IMG/VR virus record: IMGVR_UViG_3300005613_000002 | Coordinates: 62,001 to 126,000 of that record | Reading direction: 5' to 3' (one strand) | Length of the DNA: 64,000 bases | Source: a virus | Shown here: piece after piece, positions 15,691 to 23,806 of the stretch | Position numbering within the stretch: position 1 is the stretch's first letter | Layout: each line of letters begins with the position of its first letter | Made by a program: the position numbers and the translations under genes | The notes under the pieces: model-generated | Told to the model about the DNA's origin: nothing | Databases searched by the model: none | The model's input: only the letters and a program-made list of their open reading frames with translations

Positions 15691-17021
15691 TGAGTTTATC
15701 TGACGACAAAAGAAATGTTTTTACTACTATTGGTGCTTATACCTCTTTTATGAAGCAGGAGAAGCCACCAAAAAGGGGTGAGATATATCCATCAATTAAC
15801 AATAAAAATGATGTAGTTCCATTTCTATTAGATACATTAAAAACAATTGCAGGTAGTGAAGCATTAAAAGGTTTAATTGGAGGAATGTTTACTGAATTAA
15901 TTGATGATTCAGAAGCAAAGATGAAGACTGTCTTAAAAAAACAATTCATTCAACCAAATTCAGATGACCAAATTCCTGCTGATTTTAATAATAATGGTAT
16001 TGATGTACCTGTAAAAGATATTGATGTTACAGGTAAATTAAAAATAAATCCCAATTCGGATAGTGGAAAGATGTTGTTTGATAATAATAAACCAAATTTT
16101 GATAAAACAGCATATGATGCAATATTAAATAATGGTACTACACAATCTTTTGCTGGTATAGATATTAATTATAGTGATACTACTGATAGTTTTAATTTTA
16201 AACCAACTGATGGAAGTGTTAATATTGGTCAATATTTTACTGATTATATTGATAATACTGAAATAGTTAATAAAGATGAATTATTAACAACTGTAATGGA
16301 TAAAATTTATGGTACATTATCAAGTGAAAATAATAAAACACCTGATGAAGTATTACAAGAATTAGAAATCGATAAATTATTAAATCAAGCACTAGATGCT
16401 GATGATTCTTTCGAAATTAGTCCAGCAGATTTTGATGAACTAATAAATACTTCAGAACAAATATCAAATGGTGCTGTAGAATATGATATGGGTTGTGGTT
16501 TATTATCATCATCACTATCATTTGATTCATTAAAGGATTTATTAAATAATTTTTCAGGGTCAACAGACCCATTTTATATTGGTAATATAATTGAAGATAC
16601 TATTGTTCAAAGTTCAAGTGGTGATACAACTACTGAAGAAACAACAGAAGAAAATAATGCAACAATAAAAGATGGTTTTTTTCAAAAATTAATTAAATTA
16701 TTCACAACTAAATTATTATTTTTTTTAACGGCATCACCACAAATTAGAACACTATTAGCTATTTTAAGTTCGTTTCAAAATAATGGTACTGTTATGATTG
16801 AATCAGCTAAAAATGATTTAAAAAAATTTAAAACATTTATTCTTTGTTTAGCTAAAGAAATATTAAAAATGGTGAGTGAATTTATTTTCATGTTAGCAAT
16901 TGGATTGTTGATTGAATTATTAACACCAGTAATAAAAAAAATAGTAAAAGAAAAGGTTAATCAATTTGTTAAAATAATAAAAAGTTTAACTCCAGCGAGT
17001 AAAATTATTGATACAACATAA
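15690..17021 (+). CDS. Virion/baseplate structural protein, unknown family
   Basis: A 443-residue protein. The N-terminal 290 residues are acidic and asparagine-rich, with no family I recognise. A 22-residue Thr/Glu linker leads to a C-terminal part containing two or three strongly hydrophobic helices (TTKLLFFLTASPQIRTLLAIL and FIFMLAIGLLIELLTPV). It lies between the small coiled-coil gene and the OB-fold hub gene, so a tail-tip role is likely. The hydrophobic end could insert into the host membrane. Confidence 0.55.
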   Translation: MSLSDDKRNVFTTIGAYTSFMKQEKPPKRGEIYPSINNKNDVVPFLLDTLKTIAGSEALKGLIGGMFTELIDDSEAKMKTVLKKQFIQPNSDDQIPADFNNNGIDVPVKDIDVTGKLKINPNSDSGKMLFDNNKPNFDKTAYDAILNNGTTQSFAGIDINYSDTTDSFNFKPTDGSVNIGQYFTDYIDNTEIVNKDELLTTVMDKIYGTLSSENNKTPDEVLQELEIDKLLNQALDADDSFEISPADFDELINTSEQISNGAVEYDMGCGLLSSSLSFDSLKDLLNNFSGSTDPFYIGNIIEDTIVQSSSGDTTTEETTEENNATIKDGFFQKLIKLFTTKLLFFLTASPQIRTLLAILSSFQNNGTVMIESAKNDLKKFKTFILCLAKEILKMVSEFIFMLAIGLLIELLTPVIKKIVKEKVNQFVKIIKSLTPASKIIDTT

Positions 17022-17022
17022 T

Positions 17023-17430
17023 ATGGCAATGGATTTTAGTAATATAGATGATATAGTTGGTGGATTTACAAAAGTATTAAGTCTTTCCTCAGTAGGAGGT
17101 CCGCCACCAGTACCAACACCATTAATATTAATTGGTGTACCTTTACGTACTGGTTTATCACCAACTAAAATTGCGTCAAGAATTATCGCAAGAAAAAGTG
17201 AAGCTGGATTACCTGTTGGAGTTTTACCATCGGGTAATGTTAATCCAGATGAAATAATGGAACGAATTAGAGTTGAGGAAATTATTAATGCGTTTCAACA
17301 AGAAGCTATTATAACGGTGGCTATACCTCCCGGGATTACTCTCACAGCAGCAGGTATTTCACCAACAGGACCTGTATCAGTTTTTGGGTCAACTGTAATA
17401 TATTCAAAAGGTTATGGAGTAATACAATAA
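17023..17430 (+). CDS. Pro/Gly-rich small virion protein
   Basis: The start at 17023 (MAMDFSNIDD, 135 residues) is chosen over 17008 because it follows the upstream stop by one base. The protein is rich in proline and glycine (GGPPPVPTPLILIGVPLRTG, then IPPGITLTAAGISPTGPVSVFG) and beta-like. It does not carry a clear PAAR motif, but its size, composition and position near a gp5-type hub protein would suit a tail-tip component. Its stop overlaps the next start (TAATG). Confidence 0.5.
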   Translation: MAMDFSNIDDIVGGFTKVLSLSSVGGPPPVPTPLILIGVPLRTGLSPTKIASRIIARKSEAGLPVGVLPSGNVNPDEIMERIRVEEIINAFQQEAIITVAIPPGITLTAAGISPTGPVSVFGSTVIYSKGYGVIQ

Positions 17431-17636
17431 TGAAAGATTTAAAAAAATATACACCAACAGAATTATTAAAAATGATTAACGAAACTAAAGATAATCATAA
17501 TAATTTAAAAGAAGAAATAGTAAGTGATACATACAAAATGGATGAACTTGAAAAAAATATTAATTCAAAACTTGATATTTTAGATAAATATGAAAAAGAT
17601 TATATTACATTATTAGAAGAAATAAATAGTAGATAA
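17430..17636 (+). CDS. Small coiled-coil protein
   Basis: 68 residues, almost entirely charged and helical (ELLKMINETKDNHNNLKEEI), predicted as a single coiled coil. It overlaps both neighbours by one base, so it is in the middle of a coupled baseplate operon. It may be an assembly chaperone or a small structural subunit. Confidence 0.7.
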   Translation: MKDLKKYTPTELLKMINETKDNHNNLKEEIVSDTYKMDELEKNINSKLDILDKYEKDYITLLEEINSR

Positions 17637-18526
17637 TGGCATTTGATAAACATGAAATACATACATCAAATTCTTATAAAAAAGAAGGAAGTATACATAA
17701 AATCACCAGAACAATATATTATGGTGAGGTAATTTCTATTGATGACCCAACTGAGGGTGGTAGGATTAAGGTAAGAATTCTAAGTTTTGATAATAAAACA
17801 GCAAATGCTGATTTACCTTGGTGTTACCCTATGTTACCTAAATTTTTCCATATATATCCACAAATTGGTGAAATGGTTCGAATTTTCATTGAAGATATTA
17901 AATATCCTGAAATGAGTAGATTTTGGCAAGGTAGTGTTATATCACAACCACAAAAAATTGGATTTGATTCAGTATATACGGCATTATCAACAACTAATTA
18001 TCCATCAACTAATCCTGAACCAGCACCATCAACTAATCCTGATGCTATTGGTGTTTTTCCTAGAAAAGATGATGTTGCACTTATTGGTAAAGTTAATACA
18101 GATGTAATTTTAAGGACAAATGAAGTACATATACGTGCTGGTAAACATGAAAACGGTGATATTTTAAAATTAAATACAAAAAATCCTGCTCAAATTACTA
18201 TGGTCTTCGAAAGTGTTGAAGATAAGGATGAATATCAAAGCAGTACAATTATAACTAGTGATAAAATAGCATTATTATCACATACAGGTAATCCACAATT
18301 TAAATCAACAAAATTAGAAGCTAAAGATAGAGAAAGAATTTTCAATGAGGGTCATTCATTAGCCAGAGGTGATGTTTTAGTTGAAGCATTAGTGATAATA
18401 CGGAATGCATTGATTAACCATATTCATGGATATTCTGGTGTTGCTGCTGATAAAACAGCAATAATTAATGATTTAGAAAAAATTGATCTTACTTCAATAC
18501 TTCAAGAAAATATTGTTATTAATTAA
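17636..18526 (+). CDS. Baseplate hub/spike protein with gp5-type OB fold
   Basis: A 296-residue protein. Residues 28-105 read YYGEVISIDDPTEGGRIKVRI, then ADLPWCYPMLPKFFHIYPQIGEMVRIFIED and FWQGSVI. This is the N-terminal OB-fold domain of T4 gp5/VgrG-like spike proteins. A proline-rich linker follows (PEPAPSTNPD) and then a beta-rich region. Unlike T4 gp5 there is no lysozyme domain. Cell-wall cutting is probably done by the separate M23-containing protein at 42502-47445. Confidence 0.8.
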   Translation: MAFDKHEIHTSNSYKKEGSIHKITRTIYYGEVISIDDPTEGGRIKVRILSFDNKTANADLPWCYPMLPKFFHIYPQIGEMVRIFIEDIKYPEMSRFWQGSVISQPQKIGFDSVYTALSTTNYPSTNPEPAPSTNPDAIGVFPRKDDVALIGKVNTDVILRTNEVHIRAGKHENGDILKLNTKNPAQITMVFESVEDKDEYQSSTIITSDKIALLSHTGNPQFKSTKLEAKDRERIFNEGHSLARGDVLVEALVIIRNALINHIHGYSGVAADKTAIINDLEKIDLTSILQENIVIN

Positions 18527-18533
18527 AATTTGA

Positions 18534-18542
18534 GTATTTTTG
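18534..18542 (+). promoter_or_regulatory. Variant promoter-like motif GTATTTTTG
   Basis: Two mismatches to GTATTTATA, 5 bases before the ATG at 18548. The spacing is short, and it is weaker evidence than the exact copies. Confidence 0.3.
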
Positions 18543-18547
18543 TTTTA

Positions 18548-19339
18548 ATGGATATTCAATTAGAAATACCAACCGAGTTATTTACGTCATTTAACGAGGT
18601 TAAATATTATGATGAACCACATAAATATTATGTAGGTAATAAAGAATTGGTTTCAGTTACAACACTTCTACATAAATATCAAGAAGAATTTGATGAAGAC
18701 TATTGGTCTGAATATAAAAGTAACCAATTTGGGATAAAAAAGCACCACGTTTTAAGAGCATGGGACTTTATTAATAAAAAAGGTACAATTAAAGGTTCAG
18801 CAATTCATGATTATACTGAAAATTTATTCATTAATAAAAAATTTGAATACCCAAGACAAAAAATATTTAATGAATTTGGTTTTGACCCTGTTACTATTGA
18901 ATATGAAATAACAAAGAAACATGTTGATAAATTTTATTCTGATTCGTATGGTAAATTAATTCCAATTAAAACTGAATTAGTTGTTTATGATAAAATTGCA
19001 CTTATTGGTGGAATGGTTGATATGTTATTTTATAATGTAAGAGCTGGTGAGTTTCAAATTTTTGACTGGAAAACAAATAAGAATTTTACAAATTCAACTA
19101 ATAGAAGATTAAAAAATAATTTATATGTTTTAAATGATTCTGATTTAACAATATATTCATTACAATTAGGATTATATAAATATATAATTGAAAAATATAC
19201 ATCAATTAAATTAGGAAAATCATATTTAGTATGGTTTTCACATAATAATCCAACATATAAAATAATTGAAACTAAAGATTTAACATATTTTGTTGATATT
19301 GTAATACAAAATAGAATTAATGAAATTAAAGTAGTTTAA
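18548..19339 (+). CDS. PD-(D/E)XK nuclease, RecB/Cas4-like
   Basis: The start at ATG 18548 (MDIQLEIP, 263 residues) is preferred to the in-frame TTG at 18530, since a GTATTTTTG motif variant precedes it. Residues 30-50 (KYYVGNKELVSVTTLL) resemble the N-terminus of phage RecB-family exonucleases. The catalytic core is visible as IGGMVDMLFYN followed by FQIFDWKTNK (D...D-x-K). The family degrades or processes DNA ends in recombination. The 3' end overlaps the convergent homing endonuclease gene by 14 bases. Confidence 0.8.
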   Translation: MDIQLEIPTELFTSFNEVKYYDEPHKYYVGNKELVSVTTLLHKYQEEFDEDYWSEYKSNQFGIKKHHVLRAWDFINKKGTIKGSAIHDYTENLFINKKFEYPRQKIFNEFGFDPVTIEYEITKKHVDKFYSDSYGKLIPIKTELVVYDKIALIGGMVDMLFYNVRAGEFQIFDWKTNKNFTNSTNRRLKNNLYVLNDSDLTIYSLQLGLYKYIIEKYTSIKLGKSYLVWFSHNNPTYKIIETKDLTYFVDIVIQNRINEIKVV

Positions 19340-20012
19340 ATTTTTCACGTTTACGACTTAAAGAAATATTAATTGAATCATTATATAAATATTTATGAAA
19401 TGTATTTAAATCTTTTTTATTTGTTATTCTTATTTGTGATGAAAACCCACCTCTACTAGTTATTATTCTTTCTTTATATTTATTAATTCCAATTTCATTA
19501 AATAATTTAATAATAAAATACCAATCTTGTTCTTTATGTCCAGTAAATGCTATTGAATGATGTCCTTTAGGAATTATTGTAACAGAACCATCACCATCAA
19601 AAAAACCTCTAAACCATAATTGCTTTTCAATATTATTTAATTTTGATAATATCTTATCTGGTGATTTTATTTTATTTCTATAATTATTTTCAATTAAAAA
19701 CTCCCCTAATTCTCTATTTGAAGTCCAATTTACTTCAAGAATATTATTTTTTTTAGTAAATGACCCTTGATTTCTTGTCTCATAAATTCCCCAATCACCA
19801 GTGTTAAGAAAAATTTTTCTAAAAAAAATATTATCTTCTTTTTTTGTTGAATGTTTAATTTGTGGTGTTTTTGCTTTATTATTAGCAAAAATGACACTAC
19901 CATCTGCCCATAATAACCCAAGTAAATATGCGTGTGATAATGTTTCCACATTAATAAAGTCAATTGCTGATACTTTTTTTATTTTCATTTGAAATTTGTT
20001 TACGATTCCCAT
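19326..20012 (-). CDS. LAGLIDADG homing endonuclease
   Basis: A 228-residue protein with two LAGLIDADG helices: AYLLGLLWADGSV near residues 28-40 and LWFRGFFDGDGSV near 132-144. These are the signature of single-chain, two-repeat homing endonucleases. It stands free between the tail-tube gene and a convergent nuclease gene and not inside an intron that I can see. The gene before it in the minus direction ends in a terminator hairpin (20027-20055). No GTATTTATA motif is upstream, which fits a selfish, weakly expressed insert. Confidence 0.9.
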   Translation of the reverse strand: MGIVNKFQMKIKKVSAIDFINVETLSHAYLLGLLWADGSVIFANNKAKTPQIKHSTKKEDNIFFRKIFLNTGDWGIYETRNQGSFTKKNNILEVNWTSNRELGEFLIENNYRNKIKSPDKILSKLNNIEKQLWFRGFFDGDGSVTIIPKGHHSIAFTGHKEQDWYFIIKLFNEIGINKYKERIITSRGGFSSQIRITNKKDLNTFHKYLYNDSINISLSRKREKFKLL

Positions 20013-20026
20013 TTATATGTTTAATT

Positions 20027-20055
20027 AAAGCCACATAAAGTGGCTTTGATTTTTT
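20027..20055 (-). terminator. Terminator hairpin downstream of tail tube gene
   Basis: An 8-bp stem AAAGCCAC / GTGGCTTT with an ATAAA loop, between the tail-tube stop and the homing endonuclease start. The better T-run (GATTTTTT) is on the plus side, so it may act in both directions. Confidence 0.55.
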
Positions 20056-20072
20056 AATTATTATATTAATAA

Positions 20073-20564
20073 TTAGAGATTTAAAATACATCTCCAAGGT
20101 TGTAATTCAAGAGTTATAGTTGATAATTCATCATTACTATAGTCATTATCACCAAAATCAATTGAAGTTATCATACATTGCTCTAAGAAAAACTTAGCAA
20201 CTTCAATACCTGTTGGGTCTAATTCTTTTAATAAAATATTTTTCTTGTAACCTGCTGCATAACCCATACGTCCTGTAAGTGATTCTGCATGTAAACGAAC
20301 CCACTCCATGAGTTGTTGTGATGTTGAAGGACCGATTGGGTCTAAGAACGTCACACTCATTGATTCCCAAGTATATCTACCAGCTACGTAATTTTGTTCA
20401 TTCATAAATGGTATTGGGACAGAGTTTATTTTCATTGTAGGTCTTTTAAATTTTTGAACCTTCCAAACTTCAATTCCTAATTCATCAGCAAATTCAGCGA
20501 AAAATCGGTTTATTCTTTTTGGTTCATATTCGAATGGGATACCCCTTATCATTTCTCCTGCCAT
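20073..20564 (-). CDS. Tail tube protein, T4 gp19-like
   Basis: A 163-residue protein with the length and pattern of T4 gp19: RINRFFAEFADELGIEVWKVQKFKRPTM near the start, YTWESMSVTFLDPIGPSTSQQLMEW in the middle, and a Tyr/Trp-rich end (LELQPWRCIL). It polymerises into the inner tail tube. It lies immediately after the sheath gene in the minus direction, as gene 19 follows gene 18 in T4. It is separated from the sheath by a terminator and has its own promoter motif. Confidence 0.92.
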   Translation of the reverse strand: MAGEMIRGIPFEYEPKRINRFFAEFADELGIEVWKVQKFKRPTMKINSVPIPFMNEQNYVAGRYTWESMSVTFLDPIGPSTSQQLMEWVRLHAESLTGRMGYAAGYKKNILLKELDPTGIEVAKFFLEQCMITSIDFGDNDYSNDELSTITLELQPWRCILNL

Positions 20565-20595
20565 AATATATCGTTTTAATTGTGTTTTATTTTAA

Positions 20596-20604
20596 TATAA
20601 ATAC
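20596..20604 (-). promoter_or_regulatory. Late-promoter-like motif GTATTTATA
   Basis: Exact consensus in gene sense, 31 bases upstream of the tail-tube ATG and downstream of the sheath terminator. Tube and sheath are thus likely separate transcription units. Confidence 0.65.
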
Positions 20605-20655
20605 TATGTGTATCGAAAAACATTTTAATAATTATATCAATAACCATTAAATAAT

Positions 20656-20685
20656 AAAAAAGAGCAACTAATGCTGCTCTTTTTT
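20656..20685 (-). terminator. Terminator after tail sheath gene
   Basis: Stem AAAAAAGAGCA / TGCTCTTTTTT with an 8-base loop, 22 bases beyond the sheath stop. A/T runs on both sides make it potentially bidirectional. Confidence 0.8.
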
Positions 20686-20706
20686 ATATTAATCAATTTG
20701 GTGTAA

Positions 20707-23511
20707 TTATGCACCAACATCTGAGAAGGATGCTCCAGATGGAGTTATTGTGAATGTAATTCCAATAAATTCAACTGCTCTTGTTGGTTTTAAGAATATT
20801 TCACCATATAATTCATTTCTGTCTTTAGATTCAGTAGTATTATTACTGTCATCCATTTTTATCCTAAATTCTTGCAAACCTCTTTCTCTTTTTATTGTAT
20901 CCAAAATTGGTGTTGCTTTAGATAAGAATTGGTCAATAGTTGTTTGGTCATTTTGTTCAAATACTAATCTAATTGCAATATTAGCAATAAGAACTTTAAT
21001 TTGAAGTAATAATCTACGAACATTAATTCTATCAAGTGCACTTTCTTTTACTTGAAGTGTTTTTTGTCCGAATATTGCAGTACCAACATCAGCATAATCA
21101 GCCATTGGATTGATTCTACCTTCATATAAAGTATCACGTGCTTCTTGTGAAAGTTTATATTTAGATTTCCTTGCGTTTGTAACACCACGGTTTAAACCAG
21201 CAGGTGAGAACCAAGGGAATTTAGTATTATCAGTAAATGCCATTGCTCTAACTACTTCACCTGTTGGTGGAAGATAAACATTAACATTATTCTCGGTATC
21301 TCTCATTTGAATCCAAGGAAAATAAGTACATGAATAGCTTGAATCAACATCAGCAGTATCGAGTAAATCAACAATATCTTCGGAAGCAATAACATCAGCT
21401 TTTCCACCATCACCAATAGTTAATGAAACATCAACATCTGGAGAATCAATAATATATAAACTATCAGTTCTTTGCGTTTCAATCATTTCAATAATGTCTT
21501 GAACCAAAATATTTTCATCAGACCAATTAATACCCGGAGTTGCAAACAAATTAATTGTTATTTCTTCTGGGTTAGACATAGTATTTACAGCAGTTTCCCA
21601 TGCTTGGAAATCATTTGTTGGGCTTCCGTTTGGTGTTACACCATCATAAAGACCATTTAAACGATATAAATCACCAGTTGAACGTTCAGTTCTGTTTTCA
21701 TCCCAACCATCAAAACCTTTTGAAGGAACTAAAGTAAATTTTCTAGTATTAATATCATAATATTCAGCAGTTGCATCACTTATTACATCTTCAACAGTTT
21801 GGAAATTACCATCACCACTATCAAAAGAATAACCATTTGATGTAACACCAGATGCATCAACATCCATGTGGAAACCTTTAGATTTTACGTGTGTTCCAGT
21901 ACTTTCTTGTCCATTAAAATTGAATAAATTTTGGTTAATTCCAGTTCCAATTACACCTGTCGCATCATAACCGTTTTCAGAAACACCTAAATATACTTTT
22001 TTTACTCTTTCATCATCATTATATTTAGTTTTATAGAATATTTTTGGTGCAGTACCATCAACACTTCCACCAGTATTAGAAATTTCATAATTATTCAACA
22101 TATATCCTTCAAAACCAGCAGGGAAGTCAGTAATACTTAAATCATCAGCAACTTCAATCATAATATATTCACTCATTAAATCGTATTCACCATCAGTTGT
22201 ACCTATTCGTTGTGCAATATAATTAGTTTCACCTTTAATTAAATTACATCTAGTGAAGGATTCTAAAACTGTAACATCATCATCAGTATCATAAAAATCA
22301 CGGATATATATATCAAATTCTAATGTTGATGGATTAATATTTGCAATACTAATTTTAATTTCCTTATTAGCATCATCACCGTCTGATATACTAACAAATT
22401 TAAATAATCTACTTACTGCACTACCTTTAACCTGAGAAACAACCCAAGGTGTTTCAGGAGTTTTAAATTGTGTTTTATAATTAGTGAATGCATCTGTATC
22501 ACATTCGATTAAAGTACTTGAAATACCAAATCCATAAGATGAAAGAGTACCAATTCCATAACTAGTTAATCCTGAAGTACCAGAATAATTAAGTATAGAA
22601 TCACCATCAGCATCCAATTTTTTTATTAAATCAGGATAAACTGCTTCAACCCATATTTTAGTTGTTTTATCTTTAGGTTCACTACCAATTACATTAGGTA
22701 GGTAACTACTTGAATCAGGATTTAATGAAACTGTATGTGTTTCTTTAGTTGTTCCACTTGTTGCAGTTATTTTGAAAGTCTCAAACATGTCCCCAATTCC
22801 TAATATTGTTGAATTTCCTGAGATTGCAACAGATGTTGTATCGAATTTAGTTGTCGGTGATGCGTTAAGATTATCAATAACATAACCTCTACTTCTAACA
22901 ATAGCTAATACCATATTACTATAATCAGTATTTTCTGTTGCTGTAAATGTTGTTGCTGTTACAGATACTACACCAGCACCAGTACTTGCAGAGTATGATG
23001 TGCATGTAAATTGATATGATGTGCCAGTAAAATCAGTATCATTAATTTTTTCAAATCCAGTAAATGTTGTTCCAGTATCGCCAGTTTGATTAATACCGAC
23101 ACCTAAATATTCGTTATCAGTAAATGATGCAGTTGATACAGAACTTGTACCACTACTTATTGTTGTTGGGTCAACACCAGCATCTAAGTTAATAGTCCAT
23201 GCTTTACCAGCATCATAACCACTAAGTCCCAATATTCTAGTTACCCACAATTGATTTGATTCTTCAAGATATGAATTAGCTACATATGGTAATTGATATT
23301 GAAGATTTCCATTTGAAAATCTATTTACACTTTGACCACCAAATCTATTACTGAAATCTGTTTTGTCTTGTATGTAAACTGGTTCAAAGGCAGGTCCTTT
23401 AAGGGTTTCTCCAACAAGACCTAATGTTGTTATTCCTACATTACGTGTTACAAATGTTAAGTCACGCTCTTTAAATTTTACACCCGGAGAGGTGAATACA
23501 AATTCTGCCAT
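20707..23511 (-). CDS. Contractile tail sheath protein, T4 gp18-like
   Basis: A 934-residue protein. The N-terminus MAEFVFTSPGVKFKERDLTF followed by GLVGETLKGPAFEPV is the conserved sheath beginning. The C-terminal 250 residues carry NAR-type and polymerisation motifs of gp18 (YLPPTGEVVRAMAFTDN, PWFSPAGLNRG, GQKTLQVKESALDRINVRRLLLQIK). T4 gp18 has about 659 residues. The extra 270 here fall in the middle (about 90-640), a Ser/Thr/Asp-rich beta section, probably surface-exposed domains inserted between the conserved halves. It powers contraction during DNA delivery. Confidence 0.93.
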   Translation of the reverse strand: MAEFVFTSPGVKFKERDLTFVTRNVGITTLGLVGETLKGPAFEPVYIQDKTDFSNRFGGQSVNRFSNGNLQYQLPYVANSYLEESNQLWVTRILGLSGYDAGKAWTINLDAGVDPTTISSGTSSVSTASFTDNEYLGVGINQTGDTGTTFTGFEKINDTDFTGTSYQFTCTSYSASTGAGVVSVTATTFTATENTDYSNMVLAIVRSRGYVIDNLNASPTTKFDTTSVAISGNSTILGIGDMFETFKITATSGTTKETHTVSLNPDSSSYLPNVIGSEPKDKTTKIWVEAVYPDLIKKLDADGDSILNYSGTSGLTSYGIGTLSSYGFGISSTLIECDTDAFTNYKTQFKTPETPWVVSQVKGSAVSRLFKFVSISDGDDANKEIKISIANINPSTLEFDIYIRDFYDTDDDVTVLESFTRCNLIKGETNYIAQRIGTTDGEYDLMSEYIMIEVADDLSITDFPAGFEGYMLNNYEISNTGGSVDGTAPKIFYKTKYNDDERVKKVYLGVSENGYDATGVIGTGINQNLFNFNGQESTGTHVKSKGFHMDVDASGVTSNGYSFDSGDGNFQTVEDVISDATAEYYDINTRKFTLVPSKGFDGWDENRTERSTGDLYRLNGLYDGVTPNGSPTNDFQAWETAVNTMSNPEEITINLFATPGINWSDENILVQDIIEMIETQRTDSLYIIDSPDVDVSLTIGDGGKADVIASEDIVDLLDTADVDSSYSCTYFPWIQMRDTENNVNVYLPPTGEVVRAMAFTDNTKFPWFSPAGLNRGVTNARKSKYKLSQEARDTLYEGRINPMADYADVGTAIFGQKTLQVKESALDRINVRRLLLQIKVLIANIAIRLVFEQNDQTTIDQFLSKATPILDTIKRERGLQEFRIKMDDSNNTTESKDRNELYGEIFLKPTRAVEFIGITFTITPSGASFSDVGA

Positions 23512-23576
23512 GTTTATAAATTATTAGTTATTTTTATTTTTTTATTTTAAATCTAATTCTTATTCGAATCGTTTAA

Positions 23577-23585
23577 AATAAATAC
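23577..23585 (-). promoter_or_regulatory. Late-promoter-like motif GTATTTATT
   Basis: GTATTTATT in sheath-gene sense, 65 bases upstream of its ATG. The leader would be longer than at most other genes. Confidence 0.45.
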
Positions 23586-23782
23586 TGAAAAATAACGCAA
23601 AAGGTGATTTATTTTAATTATTACAATTCTGCAACACTACGTCATAACTCAATTTTCTCACTAATTTCAAGTTTTTATATTCAAATTTTTCATTTTTTTT
23701 GATTTTTTAATTTAAATTTTGATTTATTTTGTAAATTTTTTTTTTTAAAATAAATCATTAATGTGTGATTTTTATTGGTTTA

Positions 23783-23791
23783 GTATTTATA
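23783..23791 (+). promoter_or_regulatory. Late-promoter-like motif GTATTTATA
   Basis: Exact consensus 15 bases upstream of ATG 23807. It sits inside the longer open frame starting at 23765, so the downstream ATG is taken as the true start. The rest of the divergent region 23512-23782 is AT-rich with no ORF. Confidence 0.65.
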
Positions 23792-23806
23792 AAAAACAAT
23801 AAAATA

